Below, in pieces: positions 34,666 to 46,600 of a stretch of DNA of 64,000 nt. The DNA is taken from contig NC_019879.2 in assembly GCF_002234675.1 (NCBI RefSeq), forward strand, positions 16,496,464-16,560,463, read 5' to 3'. The position numbers and the translations under genes are program-made. The notes beneath the pieces are model-generated. The model was not told the DNA's origin, searched no databases, and worked only from the letters and a program-made list of their open reading frames with translations. This DNA comes from Oryzias latipes (lineage: Eukaryota; Chordata; Actinopteri; Beloniformes; Adrianichthyidae). Within the stretch, counting starts at the first letter, position 1. Each line of letters opens with the position of its first letter.

Positions 34666-37600
34666 TTAAAATTGTAAAGGTCTAAAAAGTCTCATAGCTT
34701 CATCATCAGTAGAAGGGATGTCACTGAGGTGATGGAGAAACGGTCGTCCATGGATACATGCTCTGTTGTCCTCACTGAGCTGCAGTTTCATCCGTTGAAG
34801 GGTTTCCTCAGCATCTTCCCGAGACAAACTGGTAGGCAGTTGCCGAGCCAGTCGGACTGCTTCACTCTAAACGGAAAGTCGTAATCGAAAGCTTTCAAAC
34901 AAAGAACGCCACGCTTCGACCCGTTCACAGCATATCTCTCACCTGCAGGTAGCTTCTGACTTTGAGTGGCCGGCACTCTTTCACAGTCGAGGCGTTCCTG
35001 TGGAGAATTGCTGTCAGGATCTCCCTGAGATCCTCCACGCCAAGAAAAGGCACGCAGTTTGCCATTGCCGTCACTTCCAGATGTCTCTCTGCTGACATGA
35101 GGCCTGGCCAAAACAAGCAGAAAACAAGGATTAATACACTCCAGACGCTACTACTATCTCCAGGAAAGAATAATAAATAAACAGTGTGGTTAACAGCTGA
35201 ATGGATGACTAAGTCAAAACAGGCCAGTGGCCAAATGGAGTGTTAAACGACTGTAGAAGCCCCAGCAGACTGGAAGGAAGCTGTCAAGTGTGGTGGAAGG
35301 ACAGCTTCCAATTTTGTAGGGAAGTCCTTCAAATCACTTAAGTTATACATCAAATGCATAACTCCTGAAGGTACGGTAAGAATAATTCAAAATGCAAAGA
35401 ATACATATAAAGAACAGTGGTTATTATGCTTATAATTTAATAATTCAAGGTATTTTAAGTAGATTCTTTGTCATTTTTCTGTACAATTGCCAAATGAAGT
35501 CATTGTGGGCAAAAAATAATAATTTTCAAATCAAAGAACATTAGTGTGTGCAAAAACACATTTCAGATACCGTGTTTGAAGCTTTGGAAAAAACAATCAT
35601 GACATTCAGCAGGCCGTGTGCAGTAAAATAGTCCGACAACCCTCTCATGCACATCATATTGGACTTGTAGTGCAGAAAGAAAATTCCAGGAATTTCTAAA
35701 AGGCCAACTACTTTTGTCACCTGAACACCAGGGTTTGAAACCTACTGTGAGGCTGAATTGTTGGGCAGAAAGCCAATGTCAGTTGAGGTGAGCAAATGTA
35801 AAATTAACAAAAAGGTACCCTGGACAAATGACCATAGTGATAATGTCAAAGAAATGGTTATAAGACTAAAGTCACAATTCCAACCTCTGAATTATAGGTA
35901 TGATCTTTTTTAGAATATGTTTATAAAGATGTATTATTAACATACAGTACAGACCAAAGGTTTGGACACATCTTCCTATTCATTTGAATGAGAAGGTGTG
36001 TCCAAACTTTTGGTCTGTACTGTAAATTGTAAAGATTTCATATCTCTTAGTCTTAGAGCCCCACTCTAATCATCTTTTCATTTACTGTAAAAGTGTTATT
36101 TTAAAGTAATTATGAATATGCCTTTTTGGGCAAAAAAACCAAAACAAAAACCTGTGTCATTTTCAAAAACAAAGTTCCTGGACAGCAGGAGGGATTCATT
36201 AAAAATTTGGCTCTGACTTGTGGGCAGGACTGTTGGCATGGAGTAAGCCTGCCATGACTTCCCATCATGCCTTTGTTTACGATCTCTCCTTCTAGCTTAC
36301 AGCTCCTCACAACCCCAACCTAACATTAGTGGTGCAACAAAAAGGGCGAGCAACACTGAAGCTATTCAGCTTTACAGTTTTGATCCAGAAGCCAGCACGC
36401 ACACGAAAATTAAGACGTACATGGATCTATTCGACAACAAGCAGAAGCCTCAGAATGGAGCGAAGCAGGGAGCTTGTGGCTTGCCACAGTAGCTTTAATA
36501 TCCCATCTACAAGTGTTTTCCAACGAAAGTTTTGCATCCGTTTCTGATTCACAACAATTTGAATAAAGACATTCTTAGAAATTTAATTTTAAGCTTAATT
36601 TTCTTCAAGCATGTCCGCCACCATCTGAAAAAAATGCCACCAGAACATGTTAAAAATACCATTTTTATTGGACTGGGTTTTTAAACTTTAGTTTTTTTTA
36701 AGTCAACGTGACCATATTATGCTGTTTCATTTCAAATTTGTCCAAAGAAATAAAATAAAATAATCCAAAATATATTTATTGTTACAACCATAAAACAAGT
36801 TGTTTGTTGCTTTAGTGCTTCAGTTTTTATCAGTGAGGTAATAAAAGGATGGAGCTGTCTAATTTAGGGGATGCCACATTACTGACAGTTGTGTGCCTGA
36901 CTAAATTCCATCACATAAAACTTAAGTGTCTCCAATATAGGAATTGAATCGTACCTCCAGTGAGTTTGATTTTGAACCCATTAGCCACCAGCCTGAGATC
37001 AGAGAAAAAGACCCCCCCATCCAGCTCCGGCTTGTGTTTCTCCATGCCACACAGTGTCTCGGTGTACTGAGCTCCACCAAGATTTCTAGAAACAAGAGAT
37101 AGATCCTACTTAATATGGGAAAAATTGGATGAATGTGCAGATTTTTTGGTGAAAATTGCCACTAGCGTGGAATTCTTTTCCTTACCCATCTGTTAATTGC
37201 ACTGGGTTTTGCAGACTGGTTGCAGGAAGTATATTATCCTCTAGAAGTCTCTTAAACAGCAAGGCTTCATTCACACCAAATGCGTTTAACAACATCAGCT
37301 TCTGACCACATAAAATGACCCACGCATTCTGAGAGGCCAGTCGGTTTACAAGTTGGAGGTCCCGTGGCGTTGCATGGCTCTGGGATGAGAGGCGCTGGAG
37401 CTTTAGACGAAGGGCAGCCACGCTACACGGGAGGGGCTGAGTAGCTTTACACTCAGGCATTTTCAGCTTTTTCTGGGGCTGCACGGTAAAGAGCTCGTCG
37501 AGCAGCTGCTGGTTGGAGAGCGGCGCTTTGCGTTTCTGACCCGGCACTTGCGCCTTCGGCGTGTTTGCAGCAGGCTCTTTACACCGGTCCTCTGATGCTT

Positions 37601-40600
37601 GTTTGGTCTTTTGGCTGTGGTGTTCCAGATGTTTCTTCGCCTGTTCCTCATACCTGCAAAGTCCCACAACACTTCAGTATGGCACTGATTTTTTAAACAA
37701 GGGAACAAAAAGACAATACAATTCAAACAATTCATAATTGATACTTTTATAAATCAAGGATAAAGTCAAATCAGTGAGATACTATGAGTAAGAAGACCTC
37801 TGTAAGTATATCTGAACACCTGTACTTACTTTGAATTGTGGGTGGAACTGTTGGCGTAGAGTAAGCCTGCCCTCATTTCCCATCATCCCTTTGTTTAACA
37901 ATCACTCGCTAGCTTACAGCCCCTCACAACTCCAAGCTAATATTACCGGTGCAACAAAAAATGGCAAGAAATGTTGGAGAAAAAACACAATTGGAGTGGG
38001 TCTTTGAGGGACAAGGTAATTACCGTCTATATTCTCAATAAATTTGAATTCTGTTAAAGTTGCAAAAAAAATCTATTTTAAAGTAGAATTTCTTTCACAA
38101 AAGGGACAAACAGAACAAGAGCAGACACTTTTATCCAAATAATATAAGATGCTGATCCATGGCATTTTCATACACATTGTAAATATTATATGCTTAATTT
38201 TAACTTGCCGTTACAGAAAAACAAACTTTTCCACAAGTCTGTGCGTATAACTTCTAGAAACATTCTTTTTTTCTGAGCAGCAGTGAAAACAGCCAGCACC
38301 ACATCCCACACTATATTTAAAAACAAGAGCAGAGCAAATGCAGGATTCTAAACAGATGTCTTTTTCCATATATTATATAAAAGCTGAAAATACTGCTGAT
38401 GCACACATTTGTAACTACTTTAAATTGCCGTGCAACAGTTGAAGATAATTGGGCTGAAACACTGAAAGGGATAATGGGTTATTCAGTTGCTTGGTAGATA
38501 GAGATCAGTACGGCTGGCCTTCCTTTAATGGCATGTTTCCTGAATGTGGGCCTGATCACAACGTTTTCATTTCGCCTAACACCAAAACAGATATCAAAAG
38601 AAACACTGGCCTTCATGCCGAATTGATTCTACTGTCTGCAACACACTGTCACAACTGGGGGAAAAATAGGACATGATTTTCTGACTAGAGAACATTTTAT
38701 AGGCACCGTTGTTTGGAAATTAGAAACACAGCTCATATCAATAAAACTTCCATAGACTGGCCTTTTTCATGCAAATGACAGGTCAGAATTTCCTCCACTT
38801 CCCTTCCCTAAAAATAACAAGGGATGGAAACAACTAGTCAGAAAAGGTAAGGGTCTGGAAACTCACTTCTTACGGTCTTCCTCCCTTAGGTTTTTCCACC
38901 TCTCGTGAACAGCGATGCTGATTTCCTGAAGACTGGCTGTGGGTTTCTCCCTAAGAACTTCTGCTCTGGCCTCCTTCTTGAACAGGGCAGCAGCAGACAG
39001 TGGCCCTCTGATGGTTCGGTTGCTGATCATGTCATAAGCTGTCAGAGCAGCTCCTTTCTCTGTTATAGCATTAACCATCTTTTTGTTAGGGCTGCTCTGA
39101 CCCTTGACCTGAGCTAAGTCCGACTGATTGGGCTTGGATGGCTGGTGAATTGTGATGGGCTGCAGAGCCTCTCCTGATGAAGGATCAATCAGAGCCGTGC
39201 CCCGACTCCAATCCTCAGCTGGTATTTGGTCTTTACTGGCGTCAGCAGCTGGTGATTCAGTCTCTGTAAGACTCTCAACCGATATGTTTTCTGACATTTC
39301 AATTTCACAAAGGGAAAAGTCTGACTGAGGCTCCGTTGGGATGTGACTGACAATCCAGTCATCTGCTATAGAGGATGAGGAGCTGCCGTTTGAGGGCTGG
39401 CGGTCTATTAGAGTATGGGCGTTTCCTGTAGATGAAACTGCGCCACCATGTTCGTGTTCATCATCAAGGACGTTATCTTCAACGTTGAGACTGAGAGCAT
39501 TCACAACGCCACCTTCCTTTCCTTCTTGTAAAGCATCTGTCTGCAGAGGACTCAGTGATGGGACAGCCTTTTCATGACTCAGCTGTTTCTCAGCTGATGG
39601 GTCAGAACTGGGTCGAAAGCCGTAGAGGGAGACCAGCAAGGCCTCTACTGCTGTCAGCACAGCTTCCTAAAAGGTCAAGGAGATGATTTAAAAGAAGGTT
39701 TTTACAATCCAATCCCACACCCGAACTGTACTACACACACAACGGGTACCTTATCATGAAGGAGAACCTGGCTTTTGTCTGGTGTCAGATTCACATCCAG
39801 TGATGAAGGGGACACTGTGATGTTGAGCATAAGGATGGGGTATCTATTTCGAACTGCATCTTCAAGATACTGAGCACAGTAGTGTTGACGCAATAGCTGG
39901 TAAAGATTACAGAAGAAAAATAACAAAGCTAGTCAAACAAAAATTGAAAGAACACTTGATAAATACGCATGATTTTATTTTCGTCCCTTCTACCCACCTT
40001 CATTATTTCCTTTAGCTGGACAGGTCGGTTATTAACATACAGGAAGGTTTTATCAGGAGCAGATGAGCTCGTAGATGAATAATCAGCTCCTGGCTTAGGA
40101 AGAAAACCATCCAAGATGATCTGTGAATCAAAAATTAGGATAACCATCATCATTATAGACAACTCTCTAAACAGGTGAAGCACAACTCAACACTACTGTG
40201 ACCGATTTACAATGTGAACATTGGGCTTTCAGAGAGGAGGTGCCTAATTCACTTCAATGGTGGCCCCAGCTCGAAGTGCAGTTATCAACTATGGTGTGCA
40301 AGCAAACATACATTCAGCATCCATCACAAGACAGTCCAGACTGATGGGTAAAAGTAGACTTTTCTCTTATAAACGACAGTCTGAGTCCCAGTTAGTTATC
40401 TATATAGGGTGTTCACCCTTTTGTAGATGAGTCCAAATTCAAAATTCCAAAATCCAGTGACCTGGAAATTTCCCAGAAGTCTGAAAAAACCTATGTGCAT
40501 GGATGCTCACTAGATTGGCATATATAGACCATGATGCATTGCATTTGAATGATTTGTCATTTGTAACCATGTTTAAATTCATTTTTTTCATAAACCATTC

Positions 40601-43600
40601 AAGTTTTCATCATCAGAACACAGTGGAATAATAAATAGTCTTTATAAAATGTTTATGTTTATTAGGTTTTTACATCTGCAAATTGGTGACGTAAGGTTTG
40701 GAGAGAATGTATCTGAATTACAATAAAATCCAAAGCAATGGATAGTCCCATACTATGCAGTTTTCTAGGGGTTAGGGAGAGAGGGAGTCAGCTGTAGAGT
40801 TGAAAGTTAGGAATATAGATATGTAGATCAAGAGAGGAAGATTAGAATAACTGTTGGGTATTTTAAAAAAAAAATGCAATCCCGAAATACTTTTGTGAAG
40901 ATAAAAGCACACACAAGGACAACCATCTGTGTCCATCTCCTCCAATGATGGTTTTAGCCAAAAAAACAACAACAACATGATCTAAAGTCAGATGTGAAAC
41001 TGCCAGAATCTCAGCTTAAAGCTGGCCTTGCTTAAAATGTTTATGATTGATGACGAGGAGTCACAAACTTATAGAAACTCAGACTAGAAGAACAAAATAT
41101 AATTCATAGGAGGGATTTGCCAAGCTTAAGAATCTTATTCTTTATTATTATTCATTATCCTAATTTATTTTTCCTTTGTTCCACTATCACATATGAAGAC
41201 ATTTTTCATATGCGGCCCTGCTGAGGGGAGCACTCATGAGCTAAATATGATGACTCAACAGAAACTCCAACAACTGCACTTAAAATGCCGATTTGATGGT
41301 ACGCTGGTAAGAAATTATGGTCGGCTATTAATGTTCTGCAGATTGGAAGCAGTGAATAAGCTCTGCAGTTTTCCACATGGCCTTGGGCTCATTATTATTA
41401 GCAGCAGCACACAGCAATGAAGTTAATAAACGGACTGCTGTTTCAGGTCAGGGCACAAATGCTTCTCTCTATTTCTGCTCATTAGGGTCACTTTATGAGA
41501 GTACAAAAGGCACCTCTGGCCCCCAAAGGTCCTGCAAAGGCTTACGACTCTCTCAGAGAAACGGGCGAAATTGTCAACTTGCTTCCTCTTGATCACCCGC
41601 CTTTGTTCTTGACGGACACAGAGTAGAAAAATTCTCTTATTACTACGGTGGGAGTGGGCAAAGAAGGTGAAAGGTTGTTCTCATAACTGGTCACCAAGTA
41701 GCAAAATAACAACAACAAAGAGGAAAATGAGAGAGAAACAGGGTGAAAAGGGCTGCTCTACATCTGTCAGCCAAAATTAGTTGGAAACCTGGACAGCAGG
41801 TAGTGGCCGCGTGACACCTACCGTGACCAAGCAGAAAGCTGCAGCTGAACAGCAACTCAATTACTGTCAACACAGCAAAGCTTAGCTAACAAAACCACTC
41901 ACTCCTCATCAGGAAAGAACTCGGGAGAAAAGGGCAAAGAAATAGTTGGACAGACACCAACTGACCACATTTGCTGGCTTCAGACCAGATGTTCATGATG
42001 AAGTTATGAGCTCACAGCCAACGTGCTCGCTTTTGTTCTGAAAAACTATATGAAAAATGCAACGCATTGATTTTTGACAAAACTCCTGAAAAAACTTTTT
42101 CAACTTAAACGGTTTTCAGTCTGAGTTTTTACCAATTATAATACTTTTTGATAATAATTCCTAAGGCTAAAAACTATATATAAATTTAACAACATAAAAA
42201 AAATATTTTTAATTTTTTGCTGAAAATGTATTTATTTGAATACTTTACAAATATTAGGGGGAAATACCCAAGACAAGGTTTACTTTAATTTTATTTGTTT
42301 CTAAAATTTACATCCAGAGTATTTAGTCAGATAGAGCTTTTGGTGTTGAGACAAGCTCTATAGCAGGTTCAAGAAAAATCACAACATAGAAAGTCAAGCA
42401 TTTTCTGGAATTTAAAACCTTCAAAGAAACTGAACAAGAAGAAATAAAAAGCTACCGGTGTCAAAACCTTAGAGCATAATTTATTATTACCTTATTATTA
42501 CCTTAAATACAGCTTCTGTGTGAAAATTCATTCCTTCTCCTCCTTGACTGTTTTAAAATCTAATCTCCTAAATTACACAAGATGTAAAAAGTGCGCCTAA
42601 AATGTTCAACTTGCTTTTCTGCAGAAAAGCAGTGAGCGTTCTTTGAACTTCCTCTATTAGGAATATTTCTGCCTTCACTAACCTCGGGTTCCTCCTGCTG
42701 TTGGTGGCACTGAAGCAGGTTGGCAACAACACTGGGCCCCAGAGTGGCCAGGAGGGCACTTCTGTTATCAGCGACCTTGGTCTTCTGCCAAACCACCACC
42801 TGGAACAACACACCAATTCCATCACATCATAATAATAGGCTCACATGCCACCAAAATAACTAGAGCATGACATGTTTGCAAAATTCAGACGTTTAAGGTA
42901 CACAATTATTCCCCTAAACTGGGACTGTTAAAGCAACTTCAAAAAAAGACATTACAGCTCATGTGTACAGCTACACTTTTCAACACCACCTTGATTGTGT
43001 TTTTCTTAAGAAAGCCCAGCCCAACACATTACCTGATGCTTAACATGCAATTTACTACTCATAAACAATTTGTTTACATGTTTTACTAAAGCTGTGTACC
43101 AAAAGTGAAAATTTTGAGTTGAAGTAAAAAAAACAACAAAACAGTCTATCCATTAAAAAATGTTTTTAATTCAGTAATTAATAACCCCTCTTGTTAAAAT
43201 AAAATATGTCCAACACAAGAGGCCCTCAGCTCTCATCTGTTTGCCTAGCTGTTGGACAGGACAAGTTTAAAAAAAAAAAAAAAAAATGTTTTTAATATGA
43301 TAAACTTCTTTGTTAAGTCTCAAAATTTCCCCTTCATTAAAATTTCACAGGGATTTAAAGTCTGACATATGTGGTATTAGTTATTGTGCCTTACTGTAGC
43401 GAAACCAAGTGAAAAAGAAAAACTTTTGATTATAAAGGCAAATCCAAATATACTATAAACACAAAGTAAAAGTGTTGGTAGCCATCTGTTAGTAATAGAA
43501 AAAAAGAGAACAGTCCCTGAAATACCTTGAAGCTGACTAAAGTTATAATATACAGTCACTTAAATCGGCAAAAGAAAATCAGTTACTTGCTTTTGATTTG

Positions 43601-46600
43601 TTTTTTTTTTATTTATTTAACAAATTTATATAAATCAAGTAGGCTTGGATAAAATTGACGGAGAAGATTGAGAATAGTTTGACCACAGATGTCTTCTAAC
43701 CTGCAATCAGTTAGCAAAAAATGGCAATAGATACTCTGTCGTTTGGTGCCATGGTGTGACTGTGGACCACAGAAAGAGAAGAATAATTCTGAAGAGTTTG
43801 GAAAGAAAATCCTTGGCAACCATGTTGAGATTAGAAAAACCATCTCCAAGTAGCTCTATGTTCTTGTGACTACAGCTGTTCATATCATACAGAAGTTTGA
43901 ATAGCACAGGATAAATATTTGGAGTCACACCCAAAGAGCCATAAAACACCACACGAAGAAATCTACAATTGGGCGGCAGTGGCTCAGGAGGTTGAGTGGG
44001 TCGGTGGTTCGATCCCCGCCCCCCCCCAGTCAACTGTTGTTGTGTCCTTGGGCAAGACACTTCCCCCTCCTTGGCTTCAGTGTGATTCCAGTGGTGTACG
44101 AAAGCGTATGAATGTCCAGGTGATGGACAGAGGGGCCGTGGGCACGAACTGTCCGAGTATACATGAGGAGTGAATGAATAATGGACACATTGTAAGCGCT
44201 TTGAGCGTCTGGAAAAGCACAGATAGATCTAATCTGTTATTATTAATTAGTGTCCATCATACTAAAGATGGTAAAAAAATCAATCAGTAAAACATTGGTT
44301 TAGGTGCTCCTAGTTTTCCATTCGGATTATTTTGTTGTTTTTGCTTCTTTTGCTGTTCACCAACAGTCAACACCAACATCTGCACTTGGGGTTACTTTAC
44401 TGCAGAATAACAAAGCAACAGGTACACCTGTCCAAAAAACTGTTTGTCTATCAGCTGCCACTTTACATGCACACAGACTGACAAACGAGGTTCTACACAG
44501 GAAAAGATTACAATTTTGAACTTTTTTCTGTGTCACTGTCCGACTGCATTTTTCACACGTGAATGACATGCCGATGCCAGTACTGTAGATCTTGGTGAAG
44601 TGGATCAGGAAGTCAATGTTATGCTCAATCTTATCTTATACATTGATGTCATCCACGTGGAGCAGGTAACTGATCCTGGCCCTATTCATGAGTCGTATCC
44701 ATGGCCAGACTTATTGATCATTTGCCTGAGTGAATTCAGGCTTATGCAGAACAGCAGTGGGGACAGAGCATCTCCTTGGTATGTGCACTGGATGGACAAT
44801 TGCACATTGGATGGACCGTTGGAATGGGGCAACCCCACCCCCTCTTCCCCTTCCCGTTGCTGCAAGCTCTCCGTTTATACTCTCTCCTGCTAGCTTACAG
44901 CCCCTCACACCCCAAACCTAACATCATGGTGCAACAAAAATGGCAAGCAGTATTGGAGCTATCCAGCCATACAGTTTTGAGTCAGATCCCAGATTAGATT
45001 AGGGAAACTAGGACGTACATTGATTTAGCTATCCTACAAAAAGCAAGGAGCTTGTGGCCCGTCTGGTGTTTTCTGTTTTCTACATTACAAATAGGCTTTT
45101 TTTCAAACTGCTTTTTTTCTGCTGCTCCTGATTCCCACTGATTTGAATAAAGAAATACTCAGAGATGTCACTTTAAGCTTAATTTTCTCATGACATGTCC
45201 TCAATTATGAGAAAAATGCTAGAAGAGCAGCTTTCATCTGAGCGGCTCTTTAAATGTCTTCATCAACACAGCAATTCCCCTGTTTGATAGCTTGTATTAC
45301 CACTGACAGCAGAACAACAGGAGACTGGAGATAGGTTCTTTATCAACAAGTAGTTTATTACAGTTTAAGGCCAGCACAATTAACCCTTGTGCTATCCTAG
45401 GCACTTTAACGTTGGGAGTTGGGTCATCCAGACCTACTAGACAGTGCACTGAACCTTTTTTCTTCAATGATTTGTGATCTTCACTGGTGTCCATGGATTA
45501 CATGAAATCTTTCCACCTTTATCCACCTTTGTCATGGTAGGAATAACATGTCAAAGTAAGGGTGGGGTCATCTGAGATAGCACAAGGGTTAACTGCAAAT
45601 TCTGCAAAAATGGGTTAAATGGTAACCTTAAATATCCTAAAACAATCTTAAGGCAGCTTGAAGTATTTATTGAATCAAATAAATCCCTTTATGTATTTGA
45701 CCGATCGAATGGACCTGCTGGTTGTTAGATGCTATGTAGACGTAGAGCTGTGACGGTGTGGGATTTTTGATCACCGCGATGATGAAGAAGTAATAACCGC
45801 GGTGTCGCAGGTTAACAGTGTGTCAGCAGCGCTCTCCAGTGCAGCGCAAAAGTGTTGGAGGTGCATGTTCATGTTTGGTGTTACGAAGTGAAGGACAACA
45901 GCATTAAAAGAAGGTTTCCCCCAGAAGAACAGTGATGATCCCTTATTATTTTGCTTTATTATTATTATTTACCCGCTCTGGAGTAGACCTGTGACGGTGT
46001 GGGATTTTTGATCACCGCGGTGATGAAGCAGAGAGGAGCCAAACACAAAATCCCCTGGCAGCCGCGTCGCGAATGAATACAATTAATAATTACAATGCAC
46101 TATTCTTTATTAACAAATAACAGTATGTGTGGGATTTTTGATTGCTGCGGTGATGAAGTAGCAGGGGTCGCGGAGTCGGGACTCTAGCGACACCCCAAAA
46201 ACAAAATCCTCCGGCGGGCGGGCGGCCACGTCACGCTCTCAAGAACGCACGCAGCTTGTAATGGAAATGAATACAATGGAAATTCCCAGAGAAGCCCTTG
46301 AAGTTTGAACACAGGACTCTCAGAAAAAGTTGTCATCCGTGGTGACAACATCCAAGTTGGCACCACGGTGACCATCTCATCACCGCAGTGATGGGGTTAT
46401 CGTCACACCCCTATGTAGACGAGGGTCATTTGGAGTGTAATTTAATTTATGTTGATTTTTATTTAGATTAAACTGTTGCAGCAAAAAGGAAATTATGCTT
46501 TTGATTGTTTTGCCATTTGTTCATCTATGACAAGGTAAATTGACATCGCAATATTGATCACTAATATCGCAAATTGCGAGTTTTCCCTCAGATCGTGCAG

